Positions 17,375 through 24,780 of a DNA stretch of 52,940 nt are shown here, piece after piece. Position 1 is the first letter of the stretch, and each line of letters starts with the position of its first letter. Below the pieces are notes generated by a model. It was not told the origin of the DNA and did no database searches. It worked only from the letters and a program-made list of their open reading frames with translations. The DNA is from a virus. A program made the translations under genes and the position numbers. The stretch is from IMG/VR virus record IMGVR_UViG_3300048587_001100, positions 1 to 52,940 of that record. One strand, given 5' to 3'.

Positions 17375-18154
17375 TCAGGTCGGATTCACGAGCCGCACCC
17401 GAGAAAATGTGAATCCTTTGGTCGGCCGCCGGCGGCTCATGGCCTCGCTGATCGACGCAGCAGATACGCCCGTGGCCTTGCTGGCCTGCTTCGCCGTAGG
17501 CCACCGTCCGACCTCTTGGCCATCGCGATGGGCGATGATGATGGTGGTGGTGGACCGTCTCGCTGTTGACCGCCTGCGCAGGCGCTTCATCGCTCCGTGA
17601 ATGGTGGTGGGTGTGATGCCTGCCATGGTGGACGCCTCGTCGTGCGTCAGGCCCAGCAGCAGCAGCGGGACGATCGCCCTGACGTGGCCGCTGTATCCGG
17701 GGCGTGGCTCGGATGCGTCGAAGACCTGACCCGCCGCAAGCTCCACATCCTCCCGACGGATGACCTCCTGCAGCGGGGTGGTGGTGAATTGGAGCCGACG
17801 ATCGGCGGGCTGATCATGGTCATGCTGATCGACATGGCGCATGAGCAAATGGAGCCCCGCCCGGCGGCGGAACCGCGTTATCAGGGTTGACCAGCGGCGA
17901 CGACATACGACGCGGGCCAGCGCCCCGAAGTCACCCACGCACCCGCCCCGCACCCACGCCCGCAGTGCCGTCACCAGCAGCGCCGCCCGCAGCTCCTGCA
18001 GGAGGTCATCGCGGGGCAGGTCAGGGACATCACGCCGGCTGGCATCGCTCAGGATGTGGCGGCACTGATCAAGCAGCAGCGCCGCGGCGTCCTTGTCACC
18101 GGCGGCGGCGCGCTGAGCGGTGGTGTTGATTTCGGCGTCGGATGGCCAGCGCAT
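17375..18154 (-). CDS. sigma-like regulator with C-terminal NUMOD1-like DNA-binding repeat
   Basis: About 259 residues from the ATG at 18154; a longer frame reaches 18286 but its first 44 residues are low-complexity Pro/Ser/Ala. The N-terminal half resembles sigma region 2 (DDLLQELRAALLVTALRAW). LGLTHDEASTMAGITPTTIHGAMKRL is a region-4-like helix-turn-helix. The last 50 residues (HRDGQEVGRWPTAKQASKAT then GVSAASISEAM) match the NUMOD1 repeat usually found in homing endonucleases. The probable role is control of phage late transcription. The joint occurrence of the two modules is unusual. Confidence 0.65.
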   Translation of the reverse strand: MRWPSDAEINTTAQRAAAGDKDAAALLLDQCRHILSDASRRDVPDLPRDDLLQELRAALLVTALRAWVRGGCVGDFGALARVVCRRRWSTLITRFRRRAGLHLLMRHVDQHDHDQPADRRLQFTTTPLQEVIRREDVELAAGQVFDASEPRPGYSGHVRAIVPLLLLGLTHDEASTMAGITPTTIHGAMKRLRRRSTARRSTTTIIIAHRDGQEVGRWPTAKQASKATGVSAASISEAMSRRRPTKGFTFSRVRLVNPT

Positions 18155-18293
18155 AGCGCCGCTGGAACTCGGCGCTGTCGGGGTCGAGTTCGCCGGCGAG
18201 GGCTGCCCAGCAGGCCCACACGAAAAACTCCCGGTCCTGGCTCCAGGCGCGGATGTGCTCGGAGGTGAGTCGATCAAGGGCTGCACTGGTCAT
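18096..18293 (-). CDS. small hypothetical protein overlapping two sigma-like genes
   Basis: A 65-residue frame (EHIRAWSQDREFFVWACWAALAG) with natural amino acid composition. It overlaps the end of the upstream sigma-like gene by 20 bases and the start of the next gene by about 60. Such short acidic/helical proteins are common next to small phage regulators. The composition supports coding, but the overlap lowers confidence. Confidence 0.5.
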   Translation of the reverse strand: MTSAALDRLTSEHIRAWSQDREFFVWACWAALAGELDPDSAEFQRRYALAIRRRNQHHRSARRRR

Positions 18294-19494
18294 GTCCTAT
18301 CACCTCGATGATCTTGCGCCGCAGCCTGCGCAGGGTGATCGACACGCTCGGCGATACCACGCCCCATTGCCGTGCCAGCGCCGCTGTCGTCAGACCACGG
18401 TTGTTGAGCGCGGCCTCGAACAGCTCTCGCTCCCGCCGGCTCAGCCTGGCGACGATGCGGCGGGTAAGGTCGAACGACAGGATGGCTGGATCGATGCCCA
18501 GCTTGTCGATCAGCGGGCGCAATGATGATGGTGGGCGGGTGCGCCGTGCCGGCACCTTACGCCGGCTGTCTAACTCCATGATCCGGTCGCGGATGCTGAC
18601 CAGGGTCTCGTGCATCGCGCCAGAGGTAAGGCCCAGAGGCCGGCCGACGGTCACCAGTTCGGCGATGGGTTGCCGCAGCACGGCGCGGAATACCTCGATC
18701 TGTCGCCCCGAAATCACCCGCTCGATCTGCCGACGCCTGACCATCGCTTCGGCCATGGTGATGCCCAGCGTCCGCTGGAATGCGGCGGCATCGCGGGGGC
18801 GGCGGTATGAGCGGGCGAACGGCTGGAAATTCTCGATGTCGATCTGTGCCACCGTCACCCTGGCCCGCCGCATGGCCTCGCTCAGCGAACTGAGCCGTTC
18901 ATACCCGACCAGGTGGGCAACCTCGGTCCTGCTCTGGTCGCTTGATCGAGTGGCCTTGATGGCCTTGGCCGCCGCCTGGCCAAGGTATCGCTCAGGCTCC
19001 TGGATGATGTGCTGGGCGATCTGCTCGACCCTGGCGTCCAGGTAGTGCGGCGGGGCTGGGTCGATGACATCCTGACCCACCAGGGCCTCGTGGCGGTGCC
19101 GTTCCGCGCGGATGGCCTGACGTGTGTGGCTCTTGACGACTTCGCCGATGAGCCGGGCAATGGACGCATACAGGAGCGTCGTCAACTTACAGCCTCGAAA
19201 CGCATCAAATCGGGGCAAGACATAGACCCACAAACGCAACGCCACATGCTGGTAGGCGTCCTCCAGGTCATGCCGTTGCGCCCTGGGCAGCCGGCGATGG
19301 AGCTGCTGCCAGATCATCCGGTCCACACCACGCAGGATTACATCGGCCTCAGCCCTGATCAGCGGGACATCTTCCGTTTCGTGCCCCGGGCGGGGCCGAT
19401 AGGGGTACTGCTCATGGGCCCGGGCGCTGTAGGCGGCGGGGCCGATGCGGGCGGCGTGGCGGGGCAGGTCGGTCGGGGGGCTGGCGGTGGTCAT
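18274..19494 (-). CDS. RNA polymerase sigma-70-like factor (phage encoded)
   Basis: A 406-residue protein. Residues 35-110 resemble sigma region 2 (RAQRHDLEDAYQHVALRLWVYVLPRF, shown here split as RAQRHDLEDAYQHVALR and LWVYVLPRF). The C-terminus has a region-4-like helix-turn-helix (LSRRERELFEAALN, then TTAALARQWGVVSPSVS). The 150-residue middle is unlike standard ECF factors. It may direct host polymerase to phage promoters. The dyad-repeat array lies about 100 bases upstream of its start, so it is probably the regulated first gene of the leftward operon. Confidence 0.7.
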   Translation of the reverse strand: MTTASPPTDLPRHAARIGPAAYSARAHEQYPYRPRPGHETEDVPLIRAEADVILRGVDRMIWQQLHRRLPRAQRHDLEDAYQHVALRLWVYVLPRFDAFRGCKLTTLLYASIARLIGEVVKSHTRQAIRAERHRHEALVGQDVIDPAPPHYLDARVEQIAQHIIQEPERYLGQAAAKAIKATRSSDQSRTEVAHLVGYERLSSLSEAMRRARVTVAQIDIENFQPFARSYRRPRDAAAFQRTLGITMAEAMVRRRQIERVISGRQIEVFRAVLRQPIAELVTVGRPLGLTSGAMHETLVSIRDRIMELDSRRKVPARRTRPPSSLRPLIDKLGIDPAILSFDLTRRIVARLSRRERELFEAALNNRGLTTAALARQWGVVSPSVSITLRRLRRKIIEVIGHDQCSP

Positions 19495-19593
19495 CTCAGA
19501 GGATGATTGGCCGCCGCCGCATCGGCTTAGCCATTTCCGAGGGGGGTCTCGGTCATCAGCCCCAGCCCACCGCTCACGACGGACGCATGCCTA

Positions 19594-19769
19594 GTTTCCT
19601 GTGGGACATGTCCTGTAGGAAACTAGTGTCCTGTAGGAAACGAGTAGTTGTATTTAGTTTCCTGTAGGAAACTAGTGTTCTGTGGGAAACTATAGGAGTT
19701 GCCGGGCGGTCGTGACGATCTGATCTAGGATACTTCCGATGGAGTCCTAAAGGATGTCCCAAAGGACAT
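19594..19769. promoter_or_regulatory. array of seven dyad repeats (operator-like), consensus GTTTCCTGTAGGAAAC
   Basis: Five 15-16-bp copies occur at 19594, 19608, 19626, 19657 and 19675, with dyad centres spaced about 14, 18, 31 and 18 bp. Arms are GTTTCC/GGAAAC around TGTA, with small variations (GTGTCC, GTGTTC, GGGAAAC). Two related dyads follow near 19745 (TCCTAAAGGA) and 19756 (TGTCCCAAAGGACA). The array fills the 323-base gap between the sigma-like gene and the putative replication gene, and the DNA here is AT-richer than its surroundings. It is most likely a repressor or activator binding array; a replication iteron role is the alternative. Confidence 0.75.
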
Positions 19770-19817
19770 TAAGCGAAGTTGGTGCATTCGGTCGGCGCGG
19801 ACCTTCCCCACAGAGAT

Positions 19818-21470
19818 TCAGGCAGAATCTCGCACGAAATGCCGATCAAGTGGGTTGAACTGCGGCTTCATAGATACAACTGAGCTTTGGAGGTTGCCCA
19901 CGGGAAGTGTGAACAAAGAGGCATGTCCTCTATACTCTTCAGTAAGAGAATTGATGTGTGCTGTGGATGTGGCCCCGCCCCGGTCAACGGTAGCGTCTCG
20001 ATCTTCCCCCATATTGTCTTGATCCTCGCTTCTGCCACTCAAGAAGGGCAAGCGGCTGAGCATCCTGCCCAGGCTGAACTTGCGGCATTGACCCTTGACC
20101 CACGTGGCGACCGTGGCGGTGATCGCGCCAACCTGCTGTAGCAACTGCATTGCCAGACGGACGCTGGTGCCATTCGCGCGGATGCCGAACCAGTTCAGCA
20201 TCCGCCTGACGGACATGGCCGGAACCTGGCCGTCGCTGGTGGCGACGTTCTTTGCGATCGTGCAGGCGGTGATCGCAAGGGTGTGGTAGCTGAGGCGGCA
20301 CCCGCTGAGAGCTTTGCGGTGTTGCTCGTTTAGGGTCCGTATCGCATTGGCGGGGATGGTTCCCCGAAGGCGCCGCTCTGCCAGTTGGAGGTCGGCTTCG
20401 TCGAACCAGACACGCTGTGATCCTGCCCTAGATGGATCGCGCGAGGTGATGTACCACTTGGCGATGTTCCTCATGGCCCGATCGCGGGCGGCGTCGCGTT
20501 CACCACCGTTCAGGCCTGCGGCTTCGTAAAGTTTGTTGGCGTGGTCGACGATGTGGGTATGGTCGGCATCATCGCCCAACTCACGGACTGCGGCGATGAC
20601 GCACTGCACGCGGTTACGGTGCTTGTCGCCCGTATCTTTGATCTTGCGCGGTGTGCGGCGTGGGGATCGCTTCTGTGGTTTGGCGGGTACGGGCGCTGCG
20701 GGGGTAGGCTGAGGAATTGCGGGTGGGGAGCCTTCAATGATCGCCGAGACCTGCGACCCATTAAAACTCGACGCTAGTAGCGCGTCTACATCCTCATCCC
20801 TAGGGCAGCGGGGGAGCTTACCCATGGTGCCGCGCCGCACTACCTCACGGCGTGTGCCGTCGATGGAACGGCCTGTGATGGTGTGCTTTCCCTGCACCTC
20901 CACCGTAACGTTAAATCGCTGCTCCAAGTGTGATCTCAGTGCTACCTGCAGCGTCTCGATGGACCGGTTTGTGTTCCATTTCGACGGATAGACGGGCTGC
21001 CCCTGCGGGTCGATGCCAATCTGTGGCAACTCAATGGTGAGCCATGCAGCAGCGCCGCGTGTCGTGGACTCGATGTAGAGGCGGCCAGCGAGGTAGGTGT
21101 TGCTCAACCATTGCAGCGCCGCCAGCGTGTCAGCCTGCTGCTGGCCGTCCTGGTGAGCGTCCGCGTCGATGCGCAGGGTCGCGTACTGCTTCTCGCCAGG
21201 CCGCTGTCGCCGAGGGACGGCATGGTATGTTGCTGCGCTGTGACGATGAAGGGCCAACTCCGTCGATGAAAGGTGGCGGGCCTTACTCGCCCAATCTTTG
21301 GGGTCTGCCTGCAGGTGCCGGTCTAGTGCAGCCGTTGAGGTTCGGGAAATGTCACCGCCGCTGCGAGTGGTGCCAAAGTCGGCAAGATCGTAATGGTGCC
21401 TCACCCACGCGACGTATCGTCGGTGGGCGGCCGTGCGGGTCTTGATGCCCAACCTCTTGGCCAACGCCAT
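19818..21470 (-). CDS. putative phage replication protein, possibly AEP primase-like
   Basis: About 550 residues from the ATG at 21470, which has GGAGAGAGG upstream. In-frame ATGs at 21665 and 21692 would add a proline-rich segment but lack ribosome sites, and the latter lies in a hairpin. ATLRIDADAH looks like the hhhDxD motif of archaeo-eukaryotic primases, and RLYIESTTRGAAAWLTIELP resembles the following S-x-x-G-x-H strand with His replaced. GTMGKLPRCP follows. A basic linker (KRSPRRTPRKIK, about 275) leads to helical C-terminal winged-helix-like segments. It is the only replication candidate in the left element. The primase reading is a hypothesis. Confidence 0.6.
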   Translation of the reverse strand: MALAKRLGIKTRTAAHRRYVAWVRHHYDLADFGTTRSGGDISRTSTAALDRHLQADPKDWASKARHLSSTELALHRHSAATYHAVPRRQRPGEKQYATLRIDADAHQDGQQQADTLAALQWLSNTYLAGRLYIESTTRGAAAWLTIELPQIGIDPQGQPVYPSKWNTNRSIETLQVALRSHLEQRFNVTVEVQGKHTITGRSIDGTRREVVRRGTMGKLPRCPRDEDVDALLASSFNGSQVSAIIEGSPPAIPQPTPAAPVPAKPQKRSPRRTPRKIKDTGDKHRNRVQCVIAAVRELGDDADHTHIVDHANKLYEAAGLNGGERDAARDRAMRNIAKWYITSRDPSRAGSQRVWFDEADLQLAERRLRGTIPANAIRTLNEQHRKALSGCRLSYHTLAITACTIAKNVATSDGQVPAMSVRRMLNWFGIRANGTSVRLAMQLLQQVGAITATVATWVKGQCRKFSLGRMLSRLPFLSGRSEDQDNMGEDRDATVDRGGATSTAHINSLTEEYRGHASLFTLPVGNLQSSVVSMKPQFNPLDRHFVRDSA

Positions 21471-21666
21471 TGGCCTCTCTCCGAAGGGGGAACCCGGTGG
21501 CGTTGGTGTGGTGAATGATGGTGTGGGTGGTGGTGTTGCCGGCGGCGGGGCGTAGGTGACAGCCGGGCCTTCCGGGAAGACGGTGCCGTCAAGAAAGACG
21601 CCGCCGAAGCTGATTAGCCTCGACAGTGCGTCGCTGGTCCTTGCTGGCTCCTGACCCCTCGCCATA

Positions 21667-21699
21667 AAAAACCCTGGGTGTCTCGCACACACCCAGGGC
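21667..21699 (-). terminator. intrinsic terminator-like hairpin
   Basis: CCCTGGGTGT and ACACCCAGGG form a perfect 10-bp stem with a 7-base loop, followed on the minus strand by six T. It lies just before the replication gene in that gene's own direction, so it either insulates it from upstream transcription or acts as an attenuator. Confidence 0.75.
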
Positions 21700-22056
21700 T
21701 TAAATGCCCTTCACCGGGCAGATGGCTATGTTGGGCGGGTGCGAGCCGCAATGTCTGCCAGATAATACGGCCCTACCGCCGCACTATTCGCCAGACCGAT
21801 CGCCAGCCAAATTTCCATTCAATTTTTGGAACTGACGTTGTGAGTGGGTAATGTACCAGATGACAATCGTGGATGCAAGCGCAATCCCCTGTTTTTGCTG
21901 AACTTGTGAACATGGTTGTGTGCCGGCGATCGCCAAGCCGCAACTGTAGGAATCTCAAAGGATTGCTAGTATTGGTGCCACTATGTACGCGCTCCCTGAT
22001 GGGCAAATAGAAGACCCCGCCGGCGTCTCTGCCGGACCTCCGCCAGAGGTCTCGCA

Positions 22057-22083
22057 TGAAAAACCCCGCCGGTGGGGCGGGGT
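22057..22083 (-). terminator. intrinsic terminator
   Basis: ACCCCGCC and GGCGGGGT make an 8-bp stem with a 5-base loop followed on the minus strand by TTTTT. It would end leftward transcripts from the small membrane protein genes. Confidence 0.75.
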
Positions 22084-22445
22084 CTGGGTGGTGGTGCTGC
22101 CGGGTGGTTATCGTCGCCGGCGGTGCCGCTGGCCGTAGGCCTCCATCTCCAGGGCCAGCCGCTCCACCTCACCCGCCCACACACGGACCTCGGCGAGGTT
22201 CGACTTCAGGCCTGCTGATGCGCAAGCTGGTGGGCATAGGCAAGCCCGGAATTCTAAGGCTACGGCGCGACTCTGGCGAGGCCGCTGGGCGCTCTTTGCG
22301 CCGCCGTGGGCAAGTTGCTGGAGCTAGCCCCGTGGTCAACAGAATGCCCACAGACCGTGGCCGTCGACCGCCATGAGTTTTGAGGGAATTGCCTCGTTGT
22401 CATGCCGCGTGAAGGAGGAGCGGGGGTTCTACACGGGCTGCCAGT

Positions 22446-22622
22446 CTATTTGGAGCATCCAATGCAAAGGGAGAACAGGACAAGTATCACGCCGATAATA
22501 ATGGCAGCAATATTGCCCTGTGCAACACCGTCGACAATTTTATCAAGCGATGCACCTGGACCGTCTGCTCGTACCTCAGTTGAGGCAATTGCTAACACAA
22601 GAAGCAAGGTTAAGACTCGCAT
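22446..22622 (-). CDS. small exported single-span membrane protein
   Basis: 58 residues from the ATG at 22622, which has a strong AAGGAGA ribosome site 6 bases upstream. MRVLTLLLVLAIASTEVRA looks like a cleavable signal peptide (cleavage after VRA). The mature part is short and ends in one transmembrane helix (IAAIIIGVILVLFSLCIGC). The region is about 48% GC, well below its neighbours. A role in superinfection exclusion or host envelope change would fit the lysogeny region, but no family is recognised. Confidence 0.6.
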   Translation of the reverse strand: MRVLTLLLVLAIASTEVRADGPGASLDKIVDGVAQGNIAAIIIGVILVLFSLCIGCSK

Positions 22623-22924
22623 GGGCGTCTCCTTATTCGCTGTACCAGTACTCGCACCAATCGATTCAGGAAGCACCTGCCGGTCGCCATTGTTCCGGCG
22701 GCAGACGGCAAAAATGACGCAGTGGCTTTTACTGCTAGAAGCGGATCATTTGCTGCAAGTGAAAAAAGCAGGCACGTAGTGAGCGTTATGCCGAACATCA
22801 CAACCAAGATCTGAAACAGGTTGTGGGTTGCAGATCCTCTGTCTCGGATGACGTGGGCAACGCTCACAATTGCTATGGAACCAGCTAAGGAGATCGGTAC
22901 CAGCCACAGCAAAAATGAGGCCAT
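22610..22924 (-). CDS. hypothetical two-span membrane protein
   Basis: Two hydrophobic helices are seen (FLLWLVPISLAGSIAIVSV and LFQILVVMFGITLTTCLLF), followed by a basic tail. The ATG at 22924 starts directly at the first helix; a GTG at 23014 would add 30 residues, and neither has a clear ribosome site. It overlaps the small exported protein by 13 bases, so the two are probably coupled. It shares the low GC of this patch. Function unknown. Confidence 0.45.
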   Translation of the reverse strand: MASFLLWLVPISLAGSIAIVSVAHVIRDRGSATHNLFQILVVMFGITLTTCLLFSLAANDPLLAVKATASFLPSAAGTMATGRCFLNRLVRVLVQRIRRRPCES

Positions 22925-23218
22925 TGCCACTGCATTCTGAGATGATTTGACGTATCGCCGAATGGCTTGAGCGCCCGGAGACCGTCCCCAGGCCGGTCGG
23001 AAGCAATATCTCACAACTGGTACGGCGTGTCAATGAATAAAACACAAAACGCTCGTGTTAACGCGAGTAAGTTCTGCCGCGAACTCTTCTCAAATGCCCA
23101 AGTCCATCCAGTGTTAGCGATGCATCCTGACGATAAGGCTTGATGCGGCCTCAATTAGCAACGTGCATCGGAGTGCCGGCGGGGGATATGAAGCACGGCG
23201 GCTGCGGAGTCGGCATCG

Positions 23219-24577
23219 TCATCTGAACTGCTGGCCCAGCCACGCCACCGCCTTGTCGAGAAGGCCCTGATCACCCCTCGTGTAGTGCCGTTCGGCGATT
23301 GTGGTTGGTGCGTGGCCGAGATAGAGCGTCACCACGGCCTTGAAGCCATTCTCTTGCTCCAGCAGGTTGGCCCCTGTCGCGCGCAAGAGTTTGAAGCTCC
23401 CATCGATCCGCACATGCTTATGTTCGGCCTCGCCATTCACCAATTTGTTGACCTTTTCCAGGAGCCGGCGGAAGGCTAGCCGTACCGTGTCCACCTTGGC
23501 AGGGGAGCCATCATCACCAGTCCATTCCCGCACCAGTGGCTCACCATTCTCGGTCAGCAGCGCCAAGTCGCCGCTCGTCTGGGCAAACGTTTTCAATAGC
23601 TTCTTTGTGGCGGGCCAAAGCTGATACGTGACAACCGGCACGCCGGCATGCTTGTGCGTCTTGGATCTCTTCCGGGTGATGGTGCCCGCCTTAATGTCCA
23701 CCTCATCACGCCGGAGGTCTGCCAGATCGCGCTGTGTCATGCCGCAATTCAGAGCGAGCAGGAGATAGAGCCGCATCCGATCCGAGGCGGCATCGAGTAG
23801 CCGCTGAACCTCGTCAATCTCCCAGACGTCGACAGTCTTGGCTGGGACGGTAAAGGTCAGATTGCGGCTGTCGATGTTCCGAGGCAAGCCACACAACTCG
23901 CGCTCCCAAGCCCAGCGGATGAACTGCCGCACCGCACCCAGGGCATCACGAGCGGTGTAGGCACTGATTGCCTTGTCAGCGAGTTGATTTGAAAGCCCGT
24001 CATGGAACTCGGCCAACATGGCGGCGCATATCTCGCTGATGGGGCGGTCGCCCGTGGTACTGCCCTGATCAGGTCGCCAATCACGGAAGCGGTAGAGGTG
24101 TGCCCGCAATGCCGAGCGGCGGGCATGGCTGCGGTCGTCAAGTTTGACCTTCGTGTCGAATCCCGACAGAAACCGCTCGATGTGGGCCTTGATCGTCTGT
24201 GGGCCATCGCTACCCGGCAGCCGGAAGTCAGGATGGTCCTGTACGCCGTGGCTGATCACGATCGCTTCGGCCAGGAGGCGTTGCACCCTGTTGGTCGGGT
24301 CTTGACGAGCACCTTCGACGGCTTCGAGAGCGTCGGCATGCTCATCGCGAATCTTGTCCAGCCGGTTACGCTCGGCTTGTTGATCCTGTTTCGCTTGGCG
24401 GGTGACAAGCTGTCCCTCAATCCGTTCCCAGTCCCGCAGGGCTTCTTCATATGCCTCTCTGTCGGTCTTGTTGACACCGCTGCGGCCGAGGTAAAAGTAG
24501 CGGTCTTTGCCGTCAATCTTCCTTTTCTTGCGCCACTGTCGGCGGGCCTTGTGGTAGGTGAGTTGGACTTGGGTCAT
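23219..24577 (-). CDS. int: tyrosine recombinase, prophage integrase
   Basis: A 452-residue protein with an AGGAGG ribosome site before the ATG. The N-terminal domain (residues 1-60, with KDRYFYLGRSG) should bind arm-type sites, and the coiled region 60-100 links to the core-binding domain (125-235). Catalytic domain: Arg I at R283 (CGMTQRDLADL), the beta-hairpin lysine near 306, Arg II in KLLR (396-399) where the usual His is Lys, H422 (LGH) and nucleophile Y432 (RHYTR). It integrates and excises the left prophage at the tRNA-Pro site 150 bases upstream. The box II His-to-Lys change is a lineage feature, not obviously inactivating. Confidence 0.92.
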   Translation of the reverse strand: MTQVQLTYHKARRQWRKKRKIDGKDRYFYLGRSGVNKTDREAYEEALRDWERIEGQLVTRQAKQDQQAERNRLDKIRDEHADALEAVEGARQDPTNRVQRLLAEAIVISHGVQDHPDFRLPGSDGPQTIKAHIERFLSGFDTKVKLDDRSHARRSALRAHLYRFRDWRPDQGSTTGDRPISEICAAMLAEFHDGLSNQLADKAISAYTARDALGAVRQFIRWAWERELCGLPRNIDSRNLTFTVPAKTVDVWEIDEVQRLLDAASDRMRLYLLLALNCGMTQRDLADLRRDEVDIKAGTITRKRSKTHKHAGVPVVTYQLWPATKKLLKTFAQTSGDLALLTENGEPLVREWTGDDGSPAKVDTVRLAFRRLLEKVNKLVNGEAEHKHVRIDGSFKLLRATGANLLEQENGFKAVVTLYLGHAPTTIAERHYTRGDQGLLDKAVAWLGQQFR

Positions 24578-24588
24578 GTGAGACCTCC

Positions 24589-24700
24589 TGTACCCCCTCC
24601 AGCAGGCGGCTTTTCTGTACCCCCTGCGGGACGAAGAGGTCTATCTTGTACCCCCTCGTGTACCCCCGGTAAAGCGGAAAGTCGGCAAAAAAGGGGTACA
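24589..24700. repeat. integrase arm-type sites, TGTACCCCCT repeats
   Basis: Direct copies of TGTACCCCCT lie at 24589, 24616 and 24647, a TGTACCCCCG copy at 24659, and an inverted partial copy (AGGGGTACA) at 24692. They lie between the integrase start and the tRNA-derived core, where arm sites of lambda-type integrases are expected. Confidence 0.75.
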
Positions 24701-24734
24701 AAACCTCGTTTTTGGCTCAAAAAACGGGGTTGCA

Positions 24735-24780
24735 TTCGTTCGGGACGAAGAGGCCGCAGGTTCAAATCCTGTCACCCCGA
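24735..24780 (+). tRNA. 3' half of tRNA-Pro(CGG): prophage attachment site core
   Basis: The sequence contains the anticodon arm (TTCG, loop TTCGGGA with anticodon CGG, CGAA), variable loop AGGCC, a T arm (GCAGG, TTCAAAT, CCTGT) and the 3' acceptor strand CACCCCG with discriminator A. CCA is not encoded. The 5' half is absent: no D arm is present and the base pairing partner at position 27 is wrong. The intact gene should be at the other prophage end, left of this window. It is therefore a displaced tRNA fragment marking the right attachment site, not a working tRNA. Confidence 0.82.

Larger units (their letters stand above)
21471..22445. other. 975-base stretch without a convincing gene
   Basis: It holds the possible proline-rich N-terminal extension of the replication protein (to 21665), two terminator-like hairpins, and otherwise frames with unnatural composition. 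A short minus-strand remnant ending at 22108 (VERLALEMEAYGQRHRR) may be a decayed small gene. Confidence 0.5.

Noticed and set aside
22108-22190. Short minus-strand frame ending VERLALEMEAYGQRHRR, just before a terminator
   Set aside because: The composition is protein-like, but there is no plausible start or ribosome site; it may be a gene remnant.
24725-24780. Complete D-armless tRNA, because CGGGGT at 24725 could pair with the 3' acceptor strand
   Set aside because: Only six pairs form and there is no D arm; the integrase context explains a displaced 3' half better.
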